From the IMG/VR virus record IMGVR_UViG_3300032006_000033, positions 1 through 36,469 of that record: 36,469 bases of DNA, one strand, 5' to 3'. The first letter of the stretch is position 1. Each line of letters begins with the position of its first letter. The stretch comes from a virus. The notes under the pieces were generated by a model that saw only the letters and a program-made list of their open reading frames with translations, did not search any database and was not told the origin of the DNA. Positions 17,341 to 25,115 of the stretch are shown here, in pieces. The translations under genes were made by a program, and so were the position numbers.

Positions 17341-18877
17341 ATTGTAAGCTCTCATTTTGTGCGTTAATAAGGAAAAGATTTTCTCGGGCTCTGGTCACGG
17401 CAACATAAAACTGTCGGTGTAGACTGTCAGAGTCGAGCATAGCGTTTAGTTTCTGTGCAGGAGACAGGTCCAACAGCACTGCTACATTGTCCGCTTCGCC
17501 TCCCTTGGCCTTATGTATTGTTGATAAAGCCACCCGCGGTTCAACGCTTAAATCTTCGTTGTTTTTTAGAGCTTTCTTAATGAAGGCTCTTTTTTCTTCT
17601 TTAATTTTCTTTGCAAACACTTCTTCCCAAGGAAGCCCTATACAGTCTTCCTTTAGTCCAAAGATGCTTAACACTTTTTTCTTCGTTAGTTTTCTTTCTT
17701 TGTCTTCTTCTTTCCCTGGGGCGGAAAGAAAGCCTCTTTTTACTTCGTTCTTCGTTAGGTATCTATAAACGTCTTCCAGTTCTCCTACAGTTATGTTGGT
17801 TCGTTTCTTGTTTAATTTTTTCCACCCATCTATGGCTCTGACCATGGACAAAGGAATGTAGCGAAAGGTGTTGTGTGAAAAAGGAATCCCCTGGTCAATA
17901 AGTCTTTTACGAATGTCATAGCCTTCGCTGTCTCCGTTAAGCATGTAGTCACAAGAGGCTAGAATCAACCATTCTCCCTTGTCCATAGGCAATACATTCA
18001 CAGAAGGCAGGTGTTCAAGCCTTCCTTCCTCGTCTCTAGGTAAATAGTTTTTTCTTTGGCGGCGCTCGATACGTCCGGCAATTTTCTCAGCAACGGTGTG
18101 CACTTTTTTAGGGACACGGAAAGACTGATCGAGGACCACGGTCCTACCCTGCATGTCAATAAAGCGATCGGGCCTTGCTCCGTTCCATTCATAGATGGCT
18201 TGGTCATCGTCACCCGCGATGTAAGAAACGGGGACCACGGACATAAGTTTTTCTATCAAACGCCAATTCAGTTCCGCTAAGTCTTGGGCCTCATCAACAA
18301 TTAAAACATCTAAGGGCGGTACTTTGCCTTTGTTGAGAAACTCATTAATCATATCGGCAAAGGAAAAGATCCCTTGTTCTTCTCTGTACTGAGCCCAGGC
18401 TCTATCAATAGCTTCTAGCATGGGAGGAACAATCTTTTGTCTTTGTTTAACCGGGGTCTTAAGTCGTTCAGTGCTGACCGACCTACAGTTTGCCTTAGCG
18501 TTCTCAATGATCTGAAAGTAGGGGTCTTCCAACATGGCTTCCAAAGACTTATGGGTGTTCCCGTGATAGTGTTGGGTTAAAGGAAAACTATATGCTTCTA
18601 AAAACTCTTTAACATCTATGCCTTCCATAACCCGAGTAATGCCCATGGCTCTTTTGCAAAAGGCATGGCTTGTGCAAAAATAAACAAGGTCTTCCTTAGC
18701 AAAACCAAAACGACTACGGGCTCTTTGCTTTCCTTCTTCCGCGGCCTTAACAGAAAAAGAAATAAAGGCTATGCGATCAGGAGCAGTGCCTTGGTCGAGG
18801 TGTTCTTCTATCTTTTTTAGTAGGGTGGTGGTTTTGCCTGTGCCGGGAGGGCCAAAAAACTTATCAACACTACTCAT
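17330..18877 (-). CDS. UvrD/Rep-like superfamily 1 DNA helicase
   Basis: A 515-aa SF1A helicase. Seen: Walker A GPPGTGKTTTL (residues 9-19), FISFSVKAAEE (motif Ia region), LIVDEAQDL (motif II, DEAQD), IAGDDDQAIYEWNGA (motif III), VLDQSFRVP (motif IV), ALSTIHKAKGGEADNV (motif V) and FYVAVTRARENLFL (motif VI). It is shorter than bacterial UvrD (about 720 aa). It should unwind DNA 3' to 5' during replication or repair. It lies between primase and polymerase, overlapping the primase gene by exactly 8 bp (ATGAGTAG) and the polymerase gene by 11 bp. No DnaB-type helicase is visible, so it or the SF2 enzyme at 22527 may be the replicative motor. Confidence 0.93.
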   Translation of the reverse strand: MSSVDKFFGPPGTGKTTTLLKKIEEHLDQGTAPDRIAFISFSVKAAEEGKQRARSRFGFAKEDLVYFCTSHAFCKRAMGITRVMEGIDVKEFLEAYSFPLTQHYHGNTHKSLEAMLEDPYFQIIENAKANCRSVSTERLKTPVKQRQKIVPPMLEAIDRAWAQYREEQGIFSFADMINEFLNKGKVPPLDVLIVDEAQDLAELNWRLIEKLMSVVPVSYIAGDDDQAIYEWNGARPDRFIDMQGRTVVLDQSFRVPKKVHTVAEKIAGRIERRQRKNYLPRDEEGRLEHLPSVNVLPMDKGEWLILASCDYMLNGDSEGYDIRKRLIDQGIPFSHNTFRYIPLSMVRAIDGWKKLNKKRTNITVGELEDVYRYLTKNEVKRGFLSAPGKEEDKERKLTKKKVLSIFGLKEDCIGLPWEEVFAKKIKEEKRAFIKKALKNNEDLSVEPRVALSTIHKAKGGEADNVAVLLDLSPAQKLNAMLDSDSLHRQFYVAVTRARENLFLINAQNESLQYAI

Positions 18878-20474
18878 CTTCCCAATCCTTTTTTGGTTTG
18901 TTCAGTTTAAAATCGTCTGCACTCACGTTCAGCGCTGTATTGTCCTCGGTTTTTAAAACCCAGACAGAAGTGTTTCCTGCACTTTTGTCAATGTACTTTA
19001 CCGCTGTTGTGGCCCCTAGTGCTTTTAGTTCGCTGTAGACTTCGGCTTCTTTAATCCCTTTCATGCCTTTGAAATCTCGAATATATTTTACCAAATCTCT
19101 GCCACGAAACCACCATTCATGCGTGTCTTCTTCCTCGTTTCGATAAACCGCACTCGCTAAAAGGGCGACCTTTGCAGAAGACTCTGTGTTTTTACAGAAC
19201 TCTGCGATAGCGTCTTGCAACAACCCGGATTTTGTCATATCGGGAGGCACTTCGATTTCCTGTACGTTTTGGAGGAGGTGGTTGAGTCGTGCCACCCAGT
19301 CTTTCTTCTTTATATCGGGAGGGCATTGGTTCAACACGTCCATGCAGCGCTGTTGATACAACGCAAAGCTGTGGAGTTCCCGTGTTTCGAGAATCAATGT
19401 CTTGCCGTCTATGTCTAAGTGCCATAAGGGAGGGTCCGTCAGATATTTTCTGAGGCTAGTGGGAATGACCTCTTGTTCAGAAGGGTCAATCCCGTATCGC
19501 CTAGTTATGCAAACACCACTTTGGCAATGGTTTACCAAGGGCGGTGTGGTACACTTGTAACGATAGTCCGATTTCTCAAGACTATTCATTAAGGCGTTCA
19601 ACTCAGTGTGTGACAGGGGCTTGTGACACGCTGTTTTGTTCACCTCCTGAAGTTTGTCGCGCCATTCATCGCTTTCCGGGTGCAGTTTTTTAAACAGCAC
19701 GCCGTAAGAGAAAAGAGCGTCGTTGCGGGTGCCTTCAGGTATCCCGTTTAGCTTCATGTGTACCAAACACGGTGGTGCCTGGTCCCAGAAGGACTCTTTC
19801 AAACCCTCCCCGTTAGCCTTTCGGCTTTTCTTTATTGGTTTAATTTCATCAAGCTCTTCCTCTGTGATAGAGGCTCGCTTGACCGTTCTAATGAATTGTT
19901 CTGGGCTGAGGGACTCTCCCTTTTTACTTAAGCCACAACGCGCGGACTCCTCTCCGCCAAAATAAGGCATGTTCAACCAGTTCCCTGTTTGTTTTGTTCC
20001 CTGCTTTTCTTCTTGTTTGCTCCATTGATATTGTTTAGGAAAGATCTCGTCTCCCGTTCGACCCATAGCCGCGGCAATTTCTTCGAGCTTAGTTTTAATT
20101 TTGATTGCCGGCACATGTTCTTTGGTAAAGAGAAACAAATGCACCCCACCCGATTTGGTCAGACAGGGGACCAAGGGCAGTTGCATGTCTTTAATGAGTT
20201 TTTGTAGGTAGTCTATGTCAACCGGGTATTCGTCCACGTCAATACACCCCCATTTACACGTCTCTTCATCGGTGATCGGTATGACCCCGAGAGAAATTTC
20301 TCCGTTTAAGTGTTGTTGCCATTGGACCAGGGACAGTGGTTCTTGCAGTGTTCGGCCTTTGCCTTGTTTCTTTGTGCCTTTTGCTGTCTGCTTTGTCCCT
20401 TCTATTGTGTAAATGCCGTAAGCGCGGTCAAGTCCCGCGAAAATCGACATAAGTTCCAATGCTATTTCTTTCAT
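18870..20474 (-). CDS. AEP-type primase (primase-polymerase family)
   Basis: A 534-aa protein with archaeo-eukaryotic primase motifs: CIDVDEYP (Asp79 and Asp81, metal-binding), TKSGGVHLFLF (Ser108-x3-His112) and, after GRTGDEIFPKQ, GNWLNMPYFGG (motif III region). A zinc-binding-like segment follows near residues 323-344: C, H, C, C in YKCTTPPLVNHCQSGVC, then RRYGI. The C-terminal part is helical and ends KKDWEDE. It should make primers for the family A polymerase encoded two genes downstream. It is the first gene after a 70-bp gap that contains a possible promoter, and is coupled to the helicase by an 8-bp overlap. Confidence 0.82.
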   Translation of the reverse strand: MKEIALELMSIFAGLDRAYGIYTIEGTKQTAKGTKKQGKGRTLQEPLSLVQWQQHLNGEISLGVIPITDEETCKWGCIDVDEYPVDIDYLQKLIKDMQLPLVPCLTKSGGVHLFLFTKEHVPAIKIKTKLEEIAAAMGRTGDEIFPKQYQWSKQEEKQGTKQTGNWLNMPYFGGEESARCGLSKKGESLSPEQFIRTVKRASITEEELDEIKPIKKSRKANGEGLKESFWDQAPPCLVHMKLNGIPEGTRNDALFSYGVLFKKLHPESDEWRDKLQEVNKTACHKPLSHTELNALMNSLEKSDYRYKCTTPPLVNHCQSGVCITRRYGIDPSEQEVIPTSLRKYLTDPPLWHLDIDGKTLILETRELHSFALYQQRCMDVLNQCPPDIKKKDWVARLNHLLQNVQEIEVPPDMTKSGLLQDAIAEFCKNTESSAKVALLASAVYRNEEEDTHEWWFRGRDLVKYIRDFKGMKGIKEAEVYSELKALGATTAVKYIDKSAGNTSVWVLKTEDNTALNVSADDFKLNKPKKDWEDE

Positions 20475-20544
20475 GGTGCCCCTTAGAGAAGGGACCCCAT
20501 ACTCCCCTTGCGTTAAAAGTATAGAGTCCCTAAGCTAACAACAA
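20475..20544 (-). promoter_or_regulatory. Possible weak promoter before the primase gene
   Basis: The 70-bp gap before the primase carries, on the minus strand, TATACTTTTA (plus-strand 20514-20523), in which TATACT could be a -10 box; no good -35 box is seen at 16-18 nt. GGGGCACC is the Shine-Dalgarno-like sequence before the primase ATG. The TATACTTTTA string recurs at the other two leftward control regions. Confidence 0.35.
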
Positions 20545-21345
20545 TTATTCCCAATCCTTTTCAGATTGGTTTTCTATTGCGCCCTTGCTGGCAGGTTTAC
20601 TCAAGGCAGACATACCTCCTTCTTCACAGAAGTCAGCGAAGGTTTGTCCTTCGTTGAATTGTTCTGCGTCAGTCAGTAATGATTCCATGGCCACATTAAA
20701 ACCAAACCAGGTGCCCTTTGCGTTGGACTCCTCTTTGATGTTTATGCGGTACAGTTGAGCAAAGGAAGGCGGTGTAAACGTGCCTTTCTTGCCTTTAACC
20801 ACTTGGGTCACAACCATGTTGTTCCATGATCTTGAGTGCTTTAACTGAGAACCAGACATGTTAATCACACAACGATAGGCTGTATCGTTAAGGTGCAACA
20901 GTCCGTAATGGTTTCCAGTGTTGACCAGTTGAGTTTTAGAACCGTCGCTTTTAGTCAAGATGTCACGGTACTGCGGGTCCCGTTCTGCTTGATAAACCAG
21001 TTCGGTGTCGGCAGGGTGAACAGAGACTAAACCGCCTCCGTCTTCTCTGAGTCGCCACTCAACATAGTTTCTATCGTACCAACAAGGTTGGAATAAAAAT
21101 CCCTCTTGTCCGTCGATGACAGAGTTGTTCCCTGTGAACAGAAAATCCCCGGCACTTGCATCAGCATGATACTCCGGTTTTGTTTTGTTCAGAACAGGGG
21201 ATAACGCCTGTATGATTTGTATTCGCGGAGTGTTTAAATCGTCCGCGCCCACTTCTCCGAAGCCTTGTCCGGCATGTTTTTCAAACAATGCGGTAAGGTC
21301 GGTCTTCTTAGTAGAGCTACTACCATTCGCTTTTTTACTAGCCAT
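20545..21345 (-). CDS. Putative single-stranded DNA-binding protein
   Basis: A 266-aa protein. A short Ser/Lys-rich start leads to GFGEVGADDLNTPRIQIIQALS, followed by a beta-rich body (FLFQPCWYDRNYVEWRLRED, YRCVINMSG, WNNMVVTQVVKG) and a disordered tail ending in NQSEKDWE. Many phage replication modules carry a protein of this type next to the primase, and an acidic C-terminal tail with an aromatic residue is the usual partner-binding feature of SSBs (T7 gp2.5, bacterial SSB). I do not see a firm OB-fold signature, so the function is inferred from position, tail and general resemblance. AAGGATG lies before the ATG. Confidence 0.5.
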   Translation of the reverse strand: MASKKANGSSSTKKTDLTALFEKHAGQGFGEVGADDLNTPRIQIIQALSPVLNKTKPEYHADASAGDFLFTGNNSVIDGQEGFLFQPCWYDRNYVEWRLREDGGGLVSVHPADTELVYQAERDPQYRDILTKSDGSKTQLVNTGNHYGLLHLNDTAYRCVINMSGSQLKHSRSWNNMVVTQVVKGKKGTFTPPSFAQLYRINIKEESNAKGTWFGFNVAMESLLTDAEQFNEGQTFADFCEEGGMSALSKPASKGAIENQSEKDWE

Positions 21346-21365
21346 ATACTTTCATCCTTATATAT

Positions 21366-21956
21366 TTAGTTCTTTATTACTTTTGTGCGTTGTCCTGTGT
21401 ACACGGAAAATAATTTCTGTGTGCCACTGTCAAACGCGGTTTCGCCACTCTCAATAAGCGCCTTTACTTCGGCTTTGAGCGTAGATGGGTGGACCGCCTC
21501 CTTTTGCATAGGCTCTAGTCCCTGTTTTGCCAGGGTGTCCATTGTCTTTTTTGCTTCGTCGTCTTCGCCTGCCGCGAAATTAATGCTGACGACGTTCTTT
21601 ATAAGGTCGCCACGACCATTGTCTCTTAGCCACTGGTGCGCTTCTTCCTTATTTTGTTCCGTGATTCGAGCAGAATAGAAGGGGTCAACTGAAATACGCG
21701 AGCCGTCGTCCATGCGCAGATCGCTGATTCCAAGTTCCTTCATCTTCTCCGGGATAGTTTCCTCGCTGTACTGTCGGTACTGTTCTTTTAAACGCTTAAG
21801 TTTTTCCTCAGCGTTGCCAATAAGGCCACCGATCTCGAGCATATCATTCATGTCTTTGGACAGGGAACCAAGGTCCTGGTCCTTAACTTTTGTGACTTTC
21901 TTTTCGACCGATTGTTCAAACAGGTCGATGATGTTGTCTTCTTTTTTCTTTGTCAT
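21366..21956 (-). CDS. Conserved phage protein of replication block, coiled-coil
   Basis: A 196-aa protein. The first half is a probable coiled coil (EEKLKRLKEQYRQYSEETIP); the second half (GISDLRMDDGSRISV, RDNGRGDLIKNVVSINFAAG, EAVHPSTLKAEVKALIESG) is a recognisable conserved phage domain I have seen in many tailed phages without known function. It lies just upstream of the SSB-like gene and overlaps the preceding small gene by ATGA. A role in replication or recombination is only suggested by context. Confidence 0.65.
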   Translation of the reverse strand: MTKKKEDNIIDLFEQSVEKKVTKVKDQDLGSLSKDMNDMLEIGGLIGNAEEKLKRLKEQYRQYSEETIPEKMKELGISDLRMDDGSRISVDPFYSARITEQNKEEAHQWLRDNGRGDLIKNVVSINFAAGEDDEAKKTMDTLAKQGLEPMQKEAVHPSTLKAEVKALIESGETAFDSGTQKLFSVYTGQRTKVIKN

Positions 21957-22141
21957 TGAAAACTCTCCTGAACACGCTCCTCGGCGATCTTTACTTTAAT
22001 GTCGTCTCGGTCATCGTCTGCATGAAGGTTGTGTTCCTTGGCCAGTTTATTTATTTTGTTGTCCAATAAACCCTTCTCGTCTTCATCGTCTATGTCTTGA
22101 TAGATCAATTCCATGACATAATCGTAGTAATCGTTACTCAT
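21953..22141 (-). CDS. Small acidic protein, function unknown
   Basis: A 62-aa protein starting MSNDYYDYVMELIYQDIDDE. I chose the ATG at 22141 because it overlaps the previous stop as TAATG; a longer form from 22201 would overlap that gene by 60 bp. The sequence is acidic and helical (KGLLDNKINKLAKEHNL). Its stop overlaps the next start as ATGA. Confidence 0.65.
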   Translation of the reverse strand: MSNDYYDYVMELIYQDIDDEDEKGLLDNKINKLAKEHNLHADDDRDDIKVKIAEERVQESFQ

Positions 22142-22383
22142 TAGTCCCACTCCCCAGGACCAATGTCTGCGATCTCTGTTGTAATAGGGCGTATTTTCCA
22201 AGGCTCGTCTAGTTCTTCTAGTTCGTCTAGTTCTTCTCTTGCGCGTAAAAGAGCTTCGTCTGTGGTGTCTTCGACTGCCATTAGACTAAGGGTACTTAGG
22301 GTTAGGATCGCGGAGAATTGCTTTCTTTCCGCTTCGGATAACTGTAGAGCCAGAGTTATTAATGCTTTCAACGTTTCGTTCAT
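22141..22383 (-). CDS. First gene of leftward replication operon, 80 aa, unknown
   Basis: An 80-aa helical protein (MNETLKALITLALQLSEAER) with a Glu-rich middle (ARE-ELDELEELDEP) encoded by short CTAGTTC/TTCTAGTTC-type repeats on the plus strand at about 22207-22236. It is the first gene after the leftward promoter at 22445-22474, with GAGGAAAAACAA upstream. No motif identifies its function. Confidence 0.65.
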   Translation of the reverse strand: MNETLKALITLALQLSEAERKQFSAILTLSTLSLMAVEDTTDEALLRAREELDELEELDEPWKIRPITTEIADIGPGEWD

Positions 22384-22434
22384 TTGTTTTTCCTCGTATA
22401 AAATTGTTGTGCAATCACCATTAACATTTTCAGG

Positions 22435-22463
22435 TTGCAGGAGAAGTATATACCGGATATACT
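22435..22463 (+). promoter_or_regulatory. Rightward promoter of the SNF2-helicase operon
   Basis: TTGCAG (22435-22440), a 17-nt spacer and TATACT (22458-22463). It overlaps the leftward promoter almost completely, so the two probably compete. The SNF2-like gene starts 63 nt downstream. Confidence 0.55.
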
Positions 22464-22474
22464 TTTATTGTCAA
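22445..22474 (-). promoter_or_regulatory. Leftward sigma70-like promoter of replication operon
   Basis: On the minus strand a perfect TTGACA (22469-22474), an 18-nt spacer and TATACT (22445-22450). The leader to the first ATG is about 55 nt. Both boxes lie inside palindromes, so a bound regulator would block it. Confidence 0.75.
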
Positions 22475-22482
22475 CAATAAAA
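22445..22482. promoter_or_regulatory. Two adjacent palindromes, candidate operators
   Basis: AGTATATACCGGATATACT (22445-22463) has perfect 7-bp arms around ACCGG. It shares one base with TTTTATTGTCAACAATAAAA (22463-22482), which has perfect 9-bp arms around CA. The first covers both -10 boxes, the second covers the leftward -35 box. Dimeric regulators such as RHH proteins bind sites of this kind. Confidence 0.65.
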
Positions 22483-22526
22483 AACAATAAGAAGAATTGT
22501 TATACGATAGAAGGACTAATATAAGA

Positions 22527-23972
22527 ATGAAAAACTATAAGTATCAAACGGAGCCTTACAAGCACCAAGAGAAGACGTTGGCCCGTTCAGCCTTTCGCAA
22601 AGAGTTTGCCCTCTTTTTAGAGATGGGCCTCGGCAAATCGAAAGTTCTCCTGGACAACGCCGCAGTGCTTTTTGAGGCCGACAAAATAAATGCGGTGTTA
22701 ATTATAACACCGAAAGGAAACTTAAGGAATTGGGACAAGAACGAAATACCAAAGCATTTGCCCGAACGAATCGAGAGGGAAGTGGTGGTGTGGCAACCCA
22801 ACCATACGCAGAAGTGGAAACAAGCCTATTGCGGCCTGGTTTTAGAGGAACACCCGGAAAGACTAGAGATTATGACGATGAATGTTGAAGCATTTTCCAC
22901 GGAAAAAGGGCTTAAATTTGCGCGAGCTTTTGTTTTAGGGCACGAAACCATGATTGCCGTGGACGAGAGCACCTTAATTAAGAACCCTAAAGCCAAGCGC
23001 ACCAAAAACTTATTGGGGTTGTCCCGAGAAGCCTCCTATAAAAGAATACTGACCGGGTTTCCTGTGACCAAAACACCTCTTGATCTATACGCGCAATGCG
23101 CTTTCCTTAATCCCTTATTATTAGGGTTCAAAAGTTATTATGCGTTCAAAGCACGATATGCGATTACTAAAATGCGGCGCATGGGCCACAACAGTTTTCA
23201 AGAAATCGTTGGGTATCATCGAATGGACGAACTGCAAGGCATGCTCAAAGAGTTCTCTGCTCGCTACACCAAGGACAAATGTTTAGATCTACCGGAAAAG
23301 GTTTACATGCAACGAAGCGTTGAGCTTAGTGATGAACAGAAAAAAGCCTATGAGCAGATGAGAAAAGAAGCGCTAATGATTATCGCGGACGAAGTGTACA
23401 CCACTCAAACGGTGCTGACTCAGTTAATGCGGCTGCAACAAATTGTTGCGGGAAGTCTGCGCGCACCTTCGGGGGAGGTCCAGGTGCTCAAGAACAACCG
23501 CATAGGAGAAACGCTTAATATATTGGAAGAAATCAGTGGTAAGGCCGTAGTTTTTGCGGTATTTCAAACAGACATAGAGCAGTTGACCAAGAAAATAGCC
23601 GAGGTTTATGGGGACGACAGCGTGGCTTCTTATTACGGGAAGACCTCACAAAAGGACCGGGAAACTATTCTTGATAACTTTCAAGACCCGGACCACCCGC
23701 TTCGATTCTTTGTCTCTAATCCGCACACCGGGGGCCGTGGACTGACCTTAACGGCGGCTTCTCACATGATTTTTTACTCCAACAGCTATGATTTAGAGCT
23801 AAGAATACAGGCAGAGGACCGGATTCACCGCATTGGACAAGACAAAAGCTGTACTTATATTGATCTGGTGTGTGAAAACACGGTGGACGAGAAAATTTTA
23901 GCGTCTTTAAAGAAAAAAGTGGACATATCCAATGAAGTTTTAGGGGAGGTACGACAATGGTTCGGGAAGTAA
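22527..23972 (+). CDS. SNF2-like superfamily 2 helicase/ATPase
   Basis: A 481-aa protein. Seen: YKHQEKTLARSAF (Q-like motif), LEMGLGKSKV (Walker A, residues 31-40), LIITPKGNLRNWDKNE (motif Ia), IAVDESTLIKN (motif II, DEST 146-149), RILTGFPVTKTPLDLYAQ (motif III), SNPHTGGRGLTLTAASHMIF (motif V) and QAEDRIHRIGQ (motif VI). This is the compact SNF2-type enzyme common in phages; it should translocate on double-stranded DNA. The ATG at 22527 has AAGGA 11 nt upstream and is preferred to a TTG at 22497. First gene of the rightward early operon; overlaps the RHH gene by 16 bp. Confidence 0.92.
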   Translation: MKNYKYQTEPYKHQEKTLARSAFRKEFALFLEMGLGKSKVLLDNAAVLFEADKINAVLIITPKGNLRNWDKNEIPKHLPERIEREVVVWQPNHTQKWKQAYCGLVLEEHPERLEIMTMNVEAFSTEKGLKFARAFVLGHETMIAVDESTLIKNPKAKRTKNLLGLSREASYKRILTGFPVTKTPLDLYAQCAFLNPLLLGFKSYYAFKARYAITKMRRMGHNSFQEIVGYHRMDELQGMLKEFSARYTKDKCLDLPEKVYMQRSVELSDEQKKAYEQMRKEALMIIADEVYTTQTVLTQLMRLQQIVAGSLRAPSGEVQVLKNNRIGETLNILEEISGKAVVFAVFQTDIEQLTKKIAEVYGDDSVASYYGKTSQKDRETILDNFQDPDHPLRFFVSNPHTGGRGLTLTAASHMIFYSNSYDLELRIQAEDRIHRIGQDKSCTYIDLVCENTVDEKILASLKKKVDISNEVLGEVRQWFGK

Positions 23973-24223
23973 AACAAAAAACACCAAAGCAAAAGGATAA
24001 AAAGGACACGCAAATAAATATCCGGCTCACGTCCATTGAAAAAAGGAACCTGGACATTATGAGTCGAAGACAGTGGCGCAGTTCCAGTGAGTTTGTCCGG
24101 CGGTTAATAAGTCGGGAATGGAAACGCGTTCGACAGAAGGAAGGCGCGGCTTCGATTGATGCCATGATCGATAGTTTTGAGTCCGGGGACCAAGGAGGAA
24201 AAGACGTTGGCGACATTTTTTAG
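23957..24223 (+). CDS. Ribbon-helix-helix DNA-binding protein
   Basis: An 88-aa protein. A basic tail (VKQKTPKQKDKKD) precedes an RHH-like core: strand TQINIRLTSIE, helix A KRNLDIMSRRQ, turn WRSSSE and helix B FVRRLISREWKRV. The tail after residue 66 is acidic. GGGGAGG lies 8 nt before the ATG and the gene overlaps the helicase gene, so the two are made together. A transcription regulator of the phage early genes is the likely role; its target is unknown. Confidence 0.72.
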   Translation: MVREVKQKTPKQKDKKDTQINIRLTSIEKRNLDIMSRRQWRSSSEFVRRLISREWKRVRQKEGAASIDAMIDSFESGDQGGKDVGDIF

Positions 24224-24260
24224 TTGCTTTTTTGCGTCCTTTTATGTAACCTTATGGGAC

Positions 24261-24476
24261 ATGATAGGAAAACAAAAACAAATAATAAGATTGTCTCTTA
24301 ATGCGGAGAGTTTTGGTAAGGCCAGGACCGCCGCTTTAGCTCGGGACGTGTCTATCGAAGAACTGTTCTTGACATATATTGAAAACGATTACATCGAGAA
24401 CGGCGAAGCGATGGAGGCCCATCTTGACGCTAAGAGTGACTACATGTACGAGATTCAAGAGCGCGGTTTTTCATAA
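24261..24476 (+). CDS. Small RHH-like protein (71 aa)
   Basis: A 71-aa protein starting MIGKQKQIIRLSLNAESFGK. The strand (QIIRLSL), helix (ESFGKARTAALARD), turn (VS) and helix (IEELFLTYIENDYIEN) arrangement resembles the RHH fold of the gene before it, but without a clear consensus, so this is tentative. The ATG at 24261 has only a weak binding site (GGGA very close). A longer frame runs from 24177 but would overlap the preceding gene. Confidence 0.5.
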   Translation: MIGKQKQIIRLSLNAESFGKARTAALARDVSIEELFLTYIENDYIENGEAMEAHLDAKSDYMYEIQERGFS

Positions 24477-24495
24477 TCGGGTCTTCCTACTCGTA

Positions 24496-24612
24496 GTCTG
24501 GTCGTGGACCGCGTTCCCTATGAGAGTATGCGCGACTAGACCATGGAAAAAGCACGTCTGTTGAAATACGGGTACGCCCCAGTTCGATAGTCTATTGGTG
24601 GGGACGTGCTTT
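24496..24612 (+). ncRNA. Two consecutive hairpins in a gene-free stretch
   Basis: The 185-bp interval 24477-24661 has no credible gene. It contains GTCTGGTCG (24496-24504) pairing with CGACTAGAC (24533-24541), nine pairs with one G-U, and then AAAGCACGTC (24549-24558) pairing perfectly with GACGTGCTTT (24603-24612). The second loop carries CCCCA and TGGGG, which could form an inner stem. No T tract follows, so these are not ordinary terminators. A structured RNA element is possible; it does not fold as a tRNA by eye. Confidence 0.35.
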
Positions 24613-24661
24613 AATCCTAGAAACCACTTATAGACAATGGGGCACTTTATCGAGAGAAGGT

Positions 24662-24844
24662 ATGATTAGAATAAGAAACAAAGAACATCAGTCCCTTGGA
24701 CTTAAAGAACTTAAAGCGCTGGCCTACGATTACCCCAATGACGCTAAACTGGGGAAAAAGGTTAGGAAACTTATCCAGGAGGCCGAGAAAAATTCTTATC
24801 AGCGCCCCGAGAACGCCTACCCAACCCCAACGACGGGAGGATAG
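24662..24844 (+). CDS. Small protein, function unknown (60 aa)
   Basis: A 60-aa protein MIRIRNKEHQSLGLKELKAL, then a helical middle (KLGKKVRKLIQEAEK) and a proline-rich end (ENAYPTPTTGG). GAGAG lies 5 nt before the ATG. The stop is followed after one base by the GTG start of the next gene. No recognised domain. Confidence 0.6.
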   Translation: MIRIRNKEHQSLGLKELKALAYDYPNDAKLGKKVRKLIQEAEKNSYQRPENAYPTPTTGG

Positions 24845-24845
24845 T

Positions 24846-25115
24846 GTGTACGGTAAAACACGATTAGAGGACTGGACCCGCTACCTTGAGGAAACGGACC
24901 AATCCGCGCTTTTAGCGGACGGTTTTGAAGAGGCTTTTATAGGCATGTCTTTGGAGTGGGGACCACCGAGGGCGGTCTATAGTTATGACAAGTGCGTTGA
25001 GGTACTGGAAAGAGACATGGATTACGAGGACGCCGTGGAGTACATGGAATTTAATGTGACCGGGGCCTATGTGGGCAAACAAACCCCGGTGTTTACGAGA
25101 GAGGAGACACAGTGA
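24846..25115 (+). CDS. Conserved phage small protein, unknown (GTG start)
   Basis: An 89-aa acidic protein starting at the GTG at 24846; GGGAGG lies 5 nt upstream, and the earlier in-frame ATG at 24696 would overlap the preceding gene by about 150 bp. The C-terminal half (YSYDKCVEVLERDMDYEDAV, then EYMEFNVTGAYVG and TPVF) is a pattern I know from hypothetical phage proteins. Function unknown. Confidence 0.7.
   Translation: MYGKTRLEDWTRYLEETDQSALLADGFEEAFIGMSLEWGPPRAVYSYDKCVEVLERDMDYEDAVEYMEFNVTGAYVGKQTPVFTREETQ

Noticed and set aside
24253-24259. TATGGGA before the RHH-like gene as another array-type promoter
   Set aside because: No -10 box at the required distance and it directly abuts the ATG, so chance or a weak binding site is more likely.
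24549-24612. tRNA-like GTTCGAT in the second hairpin loop
   Set aside because: No acceptor, D or anticodon arm can be placed around it; the flanks of GTTCGAT do not form a T stem.
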